Assembly: GCF_027579695.1 (NCBI RefSeq)
Contig: NC_083586.1
Location: 6,444,001-6,508,000, forward strand
Source: Neoarius graeffei
Lineage: Eukaryota > Chordata > Actinopteri > Siluriformes > Ariidae
Reading direction: 5' to 3'
DNA: 64,000 nucleotides
The notes below the pieces were generated by a model. That model saw nothing but the letters and a program-made list of their open reading frames with translations, was not told where the DNA came from and did no database searches. Below, piece after piece: positions 53,327 through 64,000 of this stretch. The position numbers and the translations under genes are program-made. Position 1 is the first letter of the stretch. Every line of letters starts with the position of its first letter.

Positions 53327-54140
53327 GTACCCTGAAGCTTGTTTCTGCTGAGTGAGCCATCAAGCAACATCTCCAACAGCGCTTGCTTTTAATATACTGC
53401 ATATATATTGTTTTGTGCCAAAACTTGTTTTGCACAAGCTGGCTTAACCTACCAAATTATGTGCACCCGCAATACGCAACGCATTGAAATAATTTAGAAA
53501 ATCTATTATAAATAGTGATTTCTCTTCAGTCTTTTAAGGCTGATGAAAAGCTCAGCTTCAAAACAACAGAAACAAATGAATGGATCTTGTGTGTTTCGGG
53601 CATTTTGGCAAATGTGAAAGCAAACTCCAGAGAAGTTGTGTTGACTATGACTGTGATACTCCGTACACAAAACTCCAGTCGAACTCCAGGTTCGATTAAA
53701 ACAGTATTCATTTTTAGTATTCCGGACCTTGAGGCTTTATTTCCTATTCTGATTTAATCAAATGGATTTATTCAAACGTTGTAGGCTTGTCCTCACCAAT
53801 TTACCAGTGGCCTTCACCGAGACGAGAGGATGAAGAGAATTGCTCAGTCAGGGCAAAGTGCAAGGGCAGGAAAAGCTTGTTGGTACTTTAATGACATCGT
53901 GTGGCCGAACAGTGTAATTGCTTCTAGATATTCTCAAAAAAAGAAGATCTGAAAATTGATCTCTGCTCATGCTGGTAATGAAGTTACTTAAATTTGAAAT
54001 GCTGACTCGTGTTTTTGATTTGTTTTTCTTTTTGCGGCTGAGGAACCACGTGACCGCGTATCACTATCATCGCCACTGTTGTTTCCACAGTCAGATCTAC
54101 AATTATTGTCCTAGCTCAGTAAAGAAGGTTTGTGTGATTG

Positions 54141-54480
54141 TAAAACTGAGCAGTGGGACTTTGCCATTTTTCTGAACTGTGGGATTTTGTCATTTTTCCG
54201 CCTGATGCCCATGGTAAAACTGAGCAGTGGGACATTGTCATTTTTCTGAACTGTGGGAATTTGTCATTTTTCCGCTTGATGCCCATGGTAAAACTGAGCA
54301 GTGGGACATTGTCATTTTTCTGAACTGTGGGAATTTGTCATTTTTCTGAACTGTGGGACTCTGCCATTTTTCTGAACTGTGGGATGTTGTCATATTTCCG
54401 CCTGATGCCCATGGTAAAACTGAGCAGTGGGACATTGTCATTTTTCTGAACTGTGGGACTTTGCCATTTTTCTGCCCATG
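54141..54480. repeat. Minisatellite, unit 3
   Basis: Same core as units 1 and 2 but longer by about 45 bp. A GA run follows at about 54511-54535. Confidence 0.9.
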
Positions 54481-55749
54481 GTAAAAAAAGTCAGGACTAA
54501 ATCATCATCAAAGAGAGAGAGAGAGAGAGAGAGAGGATTGAGAGAGAGAGGACTACCAGGAAATACAGAAAATAAAAAGACATTAGATTGCACGGAACTA
54601 ACCATAAGTTTGCTGTTCTCTGCCAAGAGAGACAGTCACAGTTGTGGCCAAAACTTTGCTGAAAGCATCCCAACCTTGGACCCACTGAGGAGCACGTGTA
54701 TACTGGCCAATATTCATATACCAAGTTTGGATGCTTTGGGATAGATTTAACTTTTAATTCCATTTTTCAACATTTTTTATCTAATCAGGCCATGGAACTG
54801 CAACCCAACTTCCTAACCCAGGCTGCAACCCAACCCCCCACAGCTCTTTGTCCTTCTTAATGGCCCTTCCTTTGTTTTGGGCTCTCTGGTACACGGGTCT
54901 GCCTGCAAAACCTCACTGGAGGCCAATATATCCCATTATTGCCATCTGGTGGTCAGAGCAGTTAATGCACGGCCACCTCAGTTTCTTCCCTGGAATGGTC
55001 AGCAATGGTGCTGACCTTCCCGACTTAAGTGAACTTAGATTTATTGCCATATGATGGTCACAGCAGGTAATGCAGGGCCACTTCAGCTTCTCCCTGGTAT
55101 GGTCAGCAAGTATGCTGACCTTCCCAACTTGAGTGATCTTAGATTTATTAAATGACAATGTTAAAAAAAAAAATCTTATTATTTTTGGGCTGACACTGTA
55201 CATACTTGGTCAGCAAGTATGCTGAACTTCCCGACTTGTGTGAGCTGGGATTTATTTAATGACGATGTTTTTTGTGAGTTTTCTGTCAACATGAACCACT
55301 TTTTTTCTGGCCACTTTGACCAATTGGACACTTGGACTTCTCAGTATTGGTACTTGCATCGGTAGCATGCGCTGGGGAAAAAATTTTGATTATCTGAAAA
55401 AAAATCATATTCATAAATCATATTCATATTCTTTGTTGGCTAACACTGTGCAGGGGTGTGTAGAACCCTTTCTGATGGTTTTTGTAGGTTCTCTGTCCAC
55501 TTGCACCACTATTTCAAAGGCCTTGTCAGCTCTGGCCTCGAGAGCCCTGGCCTCGAGGGCCCGAGCCTTGACAGCATATGCGCCGCGGAGAAAAAAAACA
55601 TTTCCGAAAAAAAAAATCTGAAATTTAAGACTCTAGAGAGGTGTGTGGAACCCAAGCCCGACGACCCCTGATGTTTTTATGGTGCTTTTATACATGAAAA
55701 GCACATATGCAAGTGTAAAATCTCATGGGCTTGGTGAGTCAGCATACAC

Positions 55750-56625
55750 CAGCACACTGACTGATCTAACTAAAAAGGGGGCACCAGATCCGGTCCAGTG
55801 GACGGAGCAATGCCAGCAGGCTTTCTCTAAGGTAAAGGCTGCATTGTGTGGGGGGGCCACTGTTACACTCCCCTGACTTTTCTCTCCCCTTTGTTTTGCA
55901 GACGGATGCGTCGGACAGAGGGCTGGGGGCTGTTCTGTCCCAGGAGGTGGAGGGGGAGGACTGTCCAGTGCTGTACATCAGCCGGAAGCTGTCGGTGCGC
56001 GAGGGCAGATACAGCACCATAGAAAAGGAATGCCCCGCCATCAAGTGGGTGGTCCTCGCCCCCCGCTACTACCTGCTGGGGTGCCCTTTCACCCTCTGGC
56101 CAGACCATGCGCCCCATGCAGTGGCTCCAACTCATGAAGGATGCCAACGCGCGGATCACCCGTTGGCATCTGGCACTCCAGCCATTTAAGTTCGAGGTGG
56201 TCCACAGGCCGGGGGGCGCAGATGGTCGTGGCGGATTTCCTCTCCCGTCAAGGGGGTGGGGAGTCAGCTGCAGGACGGATGGCTCCCCGGCCTGAGTCGG
56301 GCGGTGGGGGTATGTGGCAGCAGGGGCGTGGTCAAGCGTCGGTCTGTGAATGGAGGTCGGAGTCAGGGAAGGTAAGTGGCAGAATCACTGCACCTGACGG
56401 GAATTAACCTGTGTTTGTGTGTCTTCCCCAGTGACCGCGCCCCATAAGAGGAGAGGGAGAGCAGAGGGAGGGGGACTCTCCCCCAACCTGAACACTTGTG
56501 TGTGTGTCTGTGTGTGCGTGCGTGCCTGTGTGGGAGAATAAATGTAAAGCTTAAAAGCTAAAATAAAAGGTTTTTTCCGAGCTCAGTTCTGGCATGCCAT
56601 GCTTCTGTGCTCCACCCACCTTAAC
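55750..56625 (+). mobile_element. Gypsy fossil fragment: RNase H and LTR piece, unit 3
   Basis: Same fossil as in unit 2, broken in the same way, showing it predates the duplication. Confidence 0.85.
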
Positions 56626-57436
56626 TATTTCTAGATGCATGTATAACGGCAGTTTTTGTTTGCATGTTTTGGTTGATGGATCTTTCTCCTAACGTTTGTA
56701 AAGTGGGAACCTCGGGAGAGCTTTTGGAGAACGTTCCCTTCTGGTTGTATTAAAGTTCCCCTTACTACTGCAATGCAAGAAAACTTTGGAAAACCTGATG
56801 ACAATGTTCCAGTTGGGTTCTTTGAGCGTTAGCTACAGACATACAGTCAAGAGTGAATTTGAGTAAATTAAGGTCAAATTTGAGGGTGAGATGAGGACAT
56901 ACAGTCAGTAGTAAACTGTTATGCAACTTAGCAAGAGTTACCTGCCTTGGTGAATGAATATCACTAAATTCACATTTGTTTGCTCCTTGTAGTATCAGCA
57001 CAATAAGCTGGCATCAAAAGGAGCAACCTGCCAGAAAAACTGCAATAACATTGGGCGAGATGTCAAGGTCAGTCAAACTTGTAAAAACGACAGAATCCTA
57101 TCCCAGAGAATAATTTGTGAAGATGTAAGTTAAAATTTGCCTTATTTTTGCAGATGCCCCAAAGGTACTGTGCCCAGCCAAAAGTACTGCACTCAGCCTT
57201 GAGAAGCACCAGAGGGACATCCACCGGAGGGCCTCGGAGGAACTGCCCCCGGCCACGAGAAGCTTGTAAGGTACCGGACACAGACGTGACGACAGGTTCA
57301 CAAAGGTACCGCCCCAAGCCACTCGAGGACCGCAGAGGTACTTTGCCCAGACAGTACATGGCACCTCAAAGGTATTACACCCAGCCACAGCTGGTCCTCA
57401 TAGGTCCTGTGGGCATTCCCGTTTGCCTCTGGTCAC

Positions 57437-57508
57437 TCCCTGGTGGTCTAGTGGCTAGGATTCGGCGCTCTCACCGCCGCGGCCTGGGTTCGATTCCCGG
57501 TCAGGGAA
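57437..57508 (+). tRNA. tRNA-Glu, anticodon CTC, unit 3
   Basis: 72 bp. Acceptor, anticodon (CGGCG with CGCCG) and T stems pair as in canonical tRNA-Glu(CTC). B box GGTTCGATTCC. The better preserved of the two. Confidence 0.93.
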
Positions 57509-57612
57509 AAGTCTTGGCTTGGGGTGTGTGTGTGTGTGTTTTTTTTTTTTAACCCCCACCTCCCCATTATTATTACTAAAATAGCATCAGACTCTCTGTC
57601 GGAACAAACACT

Positions 57613-57700
57613 TCCTTCGAGCCGGATTCGAACCAGCGACCTAAGGATGGCCATCGCAAGCAACTACAGTCCTCCGCTCTTCCAACTGAGCTATCGAAGG
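57613..57700 (-). tRNA. tRNA-Tyr, anticodon GTA, with intron, unit 3
   Basis: 88 bp with the same structure and intron length as the unit 2 copy; D and T arms are closer to consensus (GGAGGACTGTAG, GTCGCTGG). Confidence 0.92.
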
Positions 57701-58446
57701 GTACCCTGAAGCTTGTTTCTGCTGAGTGAGCCATCAAGCAACATCTCCAACAGCGCTTGCTTTTAATATACTTCATATATATTGTTTTGTGCCAAAACTT
57801 GTTTTGCACAAGCTGGCTTAACCTACCAAATTATGTGCACCCGCAATACGCAACGCAATGAAATAATTTAGAAAATCTATTATAAATAGTGATTTCTCTT
57901 CAGTCTTTTAAGGCTGATGAAATGCTCAGCTTCAAAAGAACAGAAACAAATGAATGGATCTTGTGTGTTTCGGGCATTTTGGCAAATGTGAAAGCAAACT
58001 CCAGAGAAGTTGTGTTGACGATGACTGTGATACTCCGTACACAAAACTCCAGTCGAACTCCAGGTTCGATTAAAACAGTATTCATTTTTAGTATTCCGGA
58101 CCTTGAGGCTTTATTTCCTATTCTGATTTAATCAAATGGATTTATTCAAACGTTGTAGGCTTGTCCTCACCAATTTACCAGTGGCCTTCACCGAGACGAG
58201 AGGATGAAGAGAATTGCTCAGTCAGGGCAAAGTGCAAGGGCAGGAAAAGCTTGTTGGTACTTTAATGACATCGTGTGGCCGTACAGTGTAATTGCTTCTA
58301 GATATTCTCAAAAAAAAAGATCTGAAAATTGATCTCTGCTCATGCTGGTAATGAAGTTACTTAAATTTGAAATGCTGACTCGTGTTTTTGTTTTGTTTTT
58401 CTTTTTGCGGCTGAGGAACCACGTGACCGCGTATCACTATCATCGC

Positions 58447-59259
58447 CAGTGTTGGGCACGTTACTTTCAAAAAGGAATTAGTTATAGTTACTAGTTACTT
58501 TTCCCAAAAAGTAACTGAGTTAGTAACGGAGTTACTTTGTCATGAAAGTAACTAATTACCAGGGAAAGTAATTATTCCGTTACATTTTGTTCCCCCTCAA
58601 AAAAAATCAAATTCAATTAGTGTAATCATAATAAAAGTGAATGTTAAATGTGTTTACTGACTGAAATGGACACTTAACAGAACCAATTAGTAATGTTATC
58701 TACACTATATTAATATTTTTGTGGGACAATGTGAGATAAGACATCTATCAAATGTAATATATTTTTGTAGTTATTAAAATTATGTTACTAATTACTGGCC
58801 ACTGACAAGGACAAACGCTTTGTTCCTCGACATAATGTGCATTGCACATAAACACTCTTGCCTTTTATTTCAAGTAATGAAAAGTAATGGCTGTATTTCC
58901 AGTGTGAAAGCGCAGTGTTGGGCTGACCGCTCGCCATCGCTGGGTCTTCCGATTGAAAGACCACGCAGTAGTGCAGTAGGCGTGGCCTACCTATGTATGT
59001 TGTCCAAATCTTCTCTGATTGGCTTACTGTGCCGTTGTCTCGTGTCTCCCCGCCCCACACGAAAGCAGAGTAAAGAAAGGCTGAATGAGCAGCGTGCCAG
59101 ATGAGAACAGCTTTAATAAAGTAACGCATAGTATTTTATTGTAAGTAACGGGAACGGCCTTATAACGATGTAAAAAGTAATTAGTTAGATTACTCGTTAC
59201 TAAAAAAAGTAACGCCGTTAGTAACGCCATTATTTCTAACGCCGTTATTCTCATCACTG
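58447..59259 (-). mobile_element. hAT element, deletion derivative
   Basis: 813 bp between perfect 8-bp repeats ATCATCGC (58439-58446 and 59260-59267). Ends are CAGTGTTGGGCACGTTACTT and, inverted, CAGTGATGAGAATAACGGCG. It keeps one piece of transposase coding on the minus strand. Confidence 0.92.
58788..59129 (-). pseudogene. hAT transposase N-terminal (BED finger) fragment
   Basis: The frame ends HWKYSHYFSLLEIKGKSVYV, then QCTLCRGTKRLSLSVASN. This is the first half (C-x2-C) of a BED zinc finger typical of fish hAT proteins, which normally continues into SNLKKHL. The rest of the transposase is deleted. The upstream part of the frame is probably untranslated. Confidence 0.75.
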
Positions 59260-59448
59260 ATCATCGCCACTGTTGTTTCCACAGTCAGATCTACTGTTAG
59301 GACTAGGACTGTTTTGGCCTCTAGAGGCCGCTGTTATTTCCTTTTCATGTCGTGTTTATTTTGGCCTCTAGAGGCCGCCACTGTTCCTGTGTTTTGTGTT
59401 TGTGTTAATTGCCTAATTATCTTCACCTGTGTCCTTAATTAGTTTGTC

Positions 59449-59490
59449 TATTTATACCCCTGAGTTCAGTCCTCTTGTCACGGAGTCTTT
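59449..59490 (+). promoter_or_regulatory. LTR core promoter and self-primer sequence
   Basis: TATTTATA is followed 24 bp later by ACGGAGTCTTT (59480-59490), the exact complement of the site just after the LTR. This spacing puts the 11-mer at the 5' end of the RNA. Confidence 0.72.
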
Positions 59491-59698
59491 GTGCTGTTAT
59501 GTTTATCTCCAGTTTCCTTTGTACTGTGTTTTTTGATCTTCTTAGCTTTTGAATTTTTGCACTTTGCTTTTCTTTTGGATTATACTCTTTGGTTTTTTTT
59601 TGTCTTTTGTTTTGCCCTGTATATAGTGTATATAGTTTAAATAAACCTTTTGATTCTTTTTCTACTTCCGCCTCACGCCTCTGCATTTGAGTCATCCC

Positions 59699-59763
59699 CC
59701 TGGTGGCCTAGTGGGGGTTTGCTGGATTATCACACCAACGAACCAGGTTCGAATCCCAGCAAA
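59699..59763 (+). other. tRNA-like module in the LTR
   Basis: A-box-like TGGCCTAGTGG (59704-59714) and B-box GGTTCGAATCC (59746-59756) lie 31 bp apart, as in tRNA genes. No full cloverleaf forms. It may be a tRNA or SINE relic captured by the LTR. Confidence 0.6.
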
Positions 59764-59773
59764 ACCCTAACAG

Positions 59774-59784
59774 AAAGACTCCGT
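59774..59784 (+). promoter_or_regulatory. Primer-binding site, self-priming type
   Basis: AAAGACTCCGT, one base after the LTR, is complementary over 11 bases to ACGGAGTCTTT at 59480-59490. It lacks the TGG start that tRNA-primed elements show. Confidence 0.78.
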
Positions 59785-59785
59785 C

Positions 59786-60913
59786 ATGACTGACTCAGCA
59801 GAGGCTGCTTCAACTGTCTACCCGACCAACCTTCAGGGAATTATGGCAGCTTTGACACGCTTCGGAGCGACCATGGACGCTCATGGACGTACGCTCACCA
59901 GCCAACGTGAGGCCCTCGCTCGCCACGAGGAACTGCTTCAGCAAATTGGGAAAACCCTGGCACAGCTGACATCTCTGCCTGCATCTCCTGCTCCTGATCC
60001 AGTTCCTGCTCCTGATCCAGTTCCTGCTCCTGATCCAGTTCCTGCTCCTGATCCAGTTCCTGCTCCTGATCCAGTTCCTGCTCCTGATCCAGTTCCTGCT
60101 CCTGATCCAGTTCCTGCTCCTGATCCAGCTCCCACTCCTGATCCAGTGCCTCCTGCAATGCTGCCTTCTTCACCTCGCGAACCCAGCCTTCCTGCACCAC
60201 AGAGGTATGACGGCAAGCACAGTGAGTGCCGAGAGTTCCTTACCCAGTGTCAACTCACCTTTGAGCTTCAGCCTACCACCTACACTACGGATCGCCGCAA
60301 GATTGCCTTTGTGATCACCTTATTAGCTGGTAAGGCGCGAGCCTGGGCTACTGCTATCTGGCAAAGACAGGGACCTGAGTGCTTTGATTTCCAGCTGTTT
60401 TCTGAAGAGATGCTTCGGGTCTTCGATCAGGCAGACATCAGTACCGACGCAGCCCGAAAGCTCATGTCCATCCGGCAAGGAGGAAGCGTCGCAGATTACG
60501 CCATCTCGTTCCGAACACTCGCAGCAGTAAGTGGATGGAACGAGACTGCCCTGGTGTCAGCCTTCCACCATGGTCTGTCTGACCCCATCAAGGACGGTCT
60601 GGCCTCTATTGGATGCCCAAGTGACCTCGAAACCCTCATCTCACATGCTATTCGTCTGGACAACAGGATGAGAGAACGCCACCAAGCCTTGAGCCCCCCC
60701 AGCCTCCCTACCTCTACCTGGAGACCGTCTACCTCCTTCAGTGACTGTCCAGAACCCATGCAAGTGGGTCGTACTCGCCTCTCCGCATCTGAGAGGGAGC
60801 GCAGAAGGAGGGACAAGTGCTGCATCTACTGTGGCAAGCCTGGTCACTTCCGAACATCATGTCCCGAACTCTTGGGAAAAGGACCGCCCCGTCCAGCCGA
60901 GGGAGGGTTGTGA
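59786..60913 (+). CDS. gag of the sushi-like element
   Basis: 375 residues. An N-terminal coiled region ([10 protein letters not shown]...[15 protein letters not shown]) is followed by a hexapeptide PAPDPV repeat (about residues 68-121), a sushi/RTL-type capsid region ([28 protein letters not shown]) and a zinc knuckle [15 protein letters not shown] near the end. This is a structural protein of an LTR element and is treated as part of it. Confidence 0.9.
   Translation: MTDSAEAASTVYPTNLQGIMAALTRFGATMDAHGRTLTSQREALARHEELLQQIGKTLAQLTSLPASPAPDPVPAPDPVPAPDPVPAPDPVPAPDPVPAPDPVPAPDPVPAPDPAPTPDPVPPAMLPSSPREPSLPAPQRYDGKHSECREFLTQCQLTFELQPTTYTTDRRKIAFVITLLAGKARAWATAIWQRQGPECFDFQLFSEEMLRVFDQADISTDAARKLMSIRQGGSVADYAISFRTLAAVSGWNETALVSAFHHGLSDPIKDGLASIGCPSDLETLISHAIRLDNRMRERHQALSPPSLPTSTWRPSTSFSDCPEPMQVGRTRLSASERERRRRDKCCIYCGKPGHFRTSCPELLGKGPPRPAEGGL
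59987..60148 (+). repeat. 18-bp coding minisatellite in gag
   Basis: Seven perfect and two variant copies of an 18-bp unit encoding PAPDPV. Probably length-variable between copies of the element. Confidence 0.93.
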
Positions 60914-63900
60914 CGGGGCCTACCCTCTCTCCCGGACTCCCTGGCCAAGGAATCTACATCCCGGTCTCCATCTCCTGGGGTGAGTCAGTCCACTCTTGTC
61001 AAGCTTTGATAGACTCAGGGGCGGCTGGGAACTTTATGGATATTCACTTCGCCCAAAGCATCAATATTCCGACTGCACCTCTTGAAGTCCCACTGTCTGT
61101 GTCTGCCCTCGATGGCCAAGCGTTAGGTGATGGAAGAGTCACCCAAGTTACTTCTCCAGTTTTCCTCCAGTCTCAAGGTCACAAGGAAGAAATATCCCTG
61201 CACCTGATTCCTTCACCTGAGTTCCCAGTTATTCTAGGCCTTCCTTGGCTTACTCGCCACAACCCTCGCATAGACTGGGTAACAAGCCAGGTTGTGGAAT
61301 GGGGCCCTGCATGCCATGCCTCTTGTCTGCTCTCTAGCTCTCCTGTGTCTCCTGCCGAGCCCCCTGATCTCACCGAGTTATCTCAAGTTCCCACAGAGTA
61401 CTGGGATCTCAAGGAGGTATTCAGCAAGAGCAGGGCCGCCGTTCTTCCTCCGCACCGGGCCTACGACTGTGCCATCGACTTGCTCCCTGGGACTACCCCT
61501 CCTCGTGGCAGACTGTTTTCACTCTCTCAGCCAGAACGCAAGGCCATGGAGGAATACCTCAAAGATGCCCTGGTCTCTGGGTTTATTCGACCCTCCACTT
61601 CACCTGCTGGAGCCGGCTTCTTCTTTGTCGGCAAGAAGGATGGGGGGCTCCGACCATGTATTGATTACAGGGGCCTGAATAAGATCACTGTGCGCAACCG
61701 ATATCCCCTTCCGCTGATGTCCACAGCTTTCGACCTGCTCCAAGGCGCCACCGTCTTCACCAAGTTGGACCTACGGAACGCATACCACCTCATCCGTATC
61801 CGACAGGGAGACGAGTGGAAGACTGCCTTTAACACCCCGTCTGGGCACTACGAATACCAGGTGATGCCCTTCGGACTCACCAACGCACCAGCTGTTTTTC
61901 AGGCCCTAATCAACGACGTCTTAAGGGACATGATTAACCTATACGTTTTTGTCTACCTCGACGACATCCTTATCTTTTCCAAGACCGTGCAGGAGCACCG
62001 CCACCATGTCCGCCAGGTTCTCCAGAGGCTGCTACAGAACAATCTGTTCGCCAAGGCCCAGAAATGCGAATTTCATGTTCCCGAGGTCTCCTTTCTGGGA
62101 TTTATTGTACGGACAGGCCAACTCCAAATGGACCCTGCCAAGACCCTGGCCGTCCGGGATTGGCCTACTCCCAAGTCCGTTAAGGAGGTTCAGCGGTTCT
62201 TAGGATTCGCTAACTTCTACCGCAAGTTCATCAGGAACTTCAGTTCTGTGGCAGCACCCATGTCAGACCTCACCAAAGGGACAGGTGGATCTTATGGCTG
62301 GTCTCCTCAGGCAGAAAAGGCATTCAAAGACCTCAAGGACCGCTTCTGCACGGCACCCATTCTGGTTCTCCCGGACACCTCCCAACCATTCATCGTGGAG
62401 GTGGACGCCTCGGACAGTGGTGTCGGCGCGGTGCTCTCTCAACGTTCGGAAGGAAAGCTGCACCCCTGCGCTTACTTCTCCCACCGCCTGAGTCCTGCTG
62501 AGTCCCGGTACGATGTGGGGGATCGAGAACTGCTAGCGGTCAAACTGGCCCTTGAGGAGTGGAGGCACTGGCTGGAGGGAGCACAACATCCATTCCTGGT
62601 TTGGACTGACCACAAGAACCTGGAGTACCTCCAGCAAGCCAAGAGACTGAACCCTCGACAGGCTAGGTGGGCCCTGTTTTTCAGTCGGTTTGACTTCACC
62701 CTCTCATACCGCCCCGGCTCCAAGAACACCAAACCTGACGCACTGTCCAGACTGTTCTCTGCCACTAACAGGGAGAATGAAGTCGGGCCTATTATCCCTG
62801 TGTCCCGGATTGTGGCCCCTGTCCGCTGGGGTATTGAGGAGGCTGTCCGACGAGCCCAACGCCAGGACCCCGGTCCTGGGACGGGGCCACCAGGCCTCTT
62901 GTACGTCCCACATCAAGCCCGGGCCAAGGTTCTCCAGTGGGGTCACTCTTCCCCTCTCACCGCCCACCCGGGAGCTCGGAGGACCCTGGACTTCCTGAAA
63001 AGACGCTTCTGGTGGCCTAACATGGAGAAGGAAGTAAGGTCATTTGTCCTGTCCTGTGAGGTTTGCACCAGAACCAAGAACCCACGACAGCGTCCCCAGG
63101 GTCTCCTGCATCCTCTGACCATTCCCCGGCGTCCCTGGTCCCACGTGGCAGTCGACTTTATCACGGGTCTCCCTGAGTCACAAGGTAACACGGTCATTTT
63201 GGTCTTAGTTGACAGATTCTCCAAGGCCTGCCGCTTCATACCACTGTGCAAACTCCCCTCTGCTCTTGAAACTGCGAAACTTTTGTTTAATCATGTCTTC
63301 CGAGTCTTTGGTCTTCCACAGGACATCGTCTCAGACCGAGGGCCCCAGTTCTCCTCCCGAGTGTGGCACGGGTTCTGCAAGGTCATCGGAGCCACTGCCA
63401 GCCTCTCCTCTGGGTTTCACCCACAGTCCAATGGTCAGACGGAGAGGCTCAACCAGGACCTGGAAACCACCCTGCGAGGCCTGGCTATGGATAACCCGAC
63501 ATCGTGGAGCACCTGGCTGCCATGGGCGGAGTACGCCCACAACACCCTGCAATCATCGGCCACCAAGCTGTCGCCATTCCAGTGCCAATTCGGGTTCCAG
63601 CCACCTCTGTTCCCGGACCAGGAGGAGGACGCGGGGGTGCCCTCGGTCAACCAATATGTGAGACGGTGTCGCAAGACCTGGAGCAAGGTCAGGAAGACCC
63701 TCATACAGACCTCCAGAACCAACCAGACTCAGGCCAACCGCCATAGAAGACCTGCACACGCTTTCCGCCCTGGGCAGCGTGTTTGGCTGTCCACTAAGGA
63801 CCTTCCACTGCGGGTGGAGAACCGCAAGCTTGCTCCTCGCTACATTGGCCCCTTCAAGGTGGTGCGCAGGGTGAACCCTGTCTCCTACCGGCTCCAGTTG

Positions 63901-64000
63901 CCCCGGACTCTGAGGATCAACCCCACTTTCCATGTTTCCCTGTTACGGCCCGTACTGACGTCTACGTATGCCCCTGCCCCTAGGAACCCCCCACCCCCCC

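Larger units (their letters stand above)
49671..54140. repeat. Tandem array unit 2 (4470 bp)
   Basis: Full unit: minisatellite, GA run, unique modules, Gypsy RNase H/LTR fossil, tRNA-Glu, tRNA-Tyr, then a 3' module ending GTAAAGAAGGTTTGTGTGATTG. It is near identical to unit 3 apart from a SINE insertion at 50920-51045 and minisatellite length. Confidence 0.93.
54141..58446. repeat. Tandem array unit 3
   Basis: Near-identical copy of unit 2. Its 3' module is interrupted by a hAT element at 58447 and resumes for 35 bp at 59260-59294 before the next LTR element. Confidence 0.93.
59295..59772 (+). repeat. 5' LTR of the sushi-like element
   Basis: 478 bp with perfect 7-bp inverted tips TGTTAGG and CCTAACA. 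A TATA-like TATTTATA (59449-59456) lies about 30 bp before the presumed RNA start near 59480. An AATAAA signal lies near 59639. Confidence 0.88.
59295..64000 (+). mobile_element. Ty3/Gypsy (sushi-like) LTR element, cut by the window edge
   Basis: Starts TGTTAGG after array sequence. Parts: LTR 59295-59772; self-priming site 59774-59784; gag from 59786 with a Pro-rich repeat and a CCHC knuckle; protease ([10 protein letters not shown], about 61.0 kb); reverse transcriptase (about 61.5-62.1 kb); RNase H (about 62.4-62.7 kb); HHCC and integrase core (about 62.9-63.7 kb). Pol lies in the -1 frame relative to gag, as sushi relatives are known to use. It looks whole over the visible part. The 3' end and second LTR are outside the window, so age cannot be judged. 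Confidence 0.93.

Noticed and set aside
53060-57700. CRISPR-like spacing of repeated tRNA and minisatellite blocks
   Set aside because: Repeats are tRNA genes and a simple minisatellite in a eukaryotic tandem array; there are no uniform repeats with unique spacers.
59895-60216. Minus-strand QEWELDQE and GAGTGS repeat frames opposite gag
   Set aside because: They are shadow translations of the 18-bp coding minisatellite in gag.

Overview
The window is a stretch of vertebrate, almost certainly teleost fish, nuclear DNA. It holds fish-type mobile elements (Tc1 with DD34E, hAT, TTAA elements with THAP exons, Penelope-like, RTE LINE, sushi-like and other Ty3/Gypsy elements), a tRNA-derived SINE in nine copies of one family, many eukaryotic tRNA genes with internal A and B boxes (two with a tRNA-Tyr intron), and a T-cell receptor type V segment. 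The order of fish cannot be settled from the sequence alone. Almost nothing is an intact single-copy host protein gene. The long open frames are an RTE LINE polyprotein (18419-21592, minus), one near-intact Tc1 transposase, and the gag/pol of an LTR element that runs off the right edge.

Layout. 0.8-1.4 kb: a V-segment pseudogene with leader, intron and recombination signal. 1.5-2.5 kb: two SINEs. 2.9-5.7 kb: duplicated spacers carrying tRNA-Val and tRNA-Gly genes or relics. 6.8-7.8 kb: a THAP-domain exon relic with tRNA-Gln and tRNA-Phe; most of this block is repeated at 25.6-26.4 kb. 8.3-13.3 kb: a Penelope-like element with inverted terminal repeats, split by a SINE and a Tc1 element. 13.7-15.2 kb: a decayed array of initiator tRNA-Met and tRNA-Arg genes. 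15.5-18.2 kb: an LTR with a tRNA-Pro type primer site, then a TTAA-flanked element holding a nested hAT MITE, then a SINE. 18.4-21.8 kb: a full-length RTE LINE whose 5' end, inside the target duplication, is a 28S rRNA fragment. 21.9-24.6 kb: a hAT relic with a SINE inside. 26.8-33.4 kb: a TTAA-flanked, THAP-bearing DNA transposon split by a young 5.1-kb Gypsy element. 33.6-45.7 kb: mostly AT-rich DNA with small duplications, a second Tc1 copy, SINEs and a pair of matched palindromes. 45.8-46.5 kb: a LINE 3' fragment.

47.6-58.4 kb is a tandem array with a period of about 4.4 kb. Each full unit carries a minisatellite, a Gypsy RNase H/LTR fossil, and a divergently arranged tRNA-Glu/tRNA-Tyr pair. 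The array is cut by a hAT element at 58.4-59.3 kb and by a sushi-like LTR element from 59.3 kb to the edge.

The elements form a legible stratigraphy: SINE, Tc1 and LTR insertions sit inside older elements with clean target duplications. The SINE and the RTE LINE share a 3' tail, which suggests that LINE mobilised the SINE. The right-hand LTR element has an 11-nt primer site that matches its own predicted RNA 5' end, as expected for self-primed Tf1/sushi relatives.
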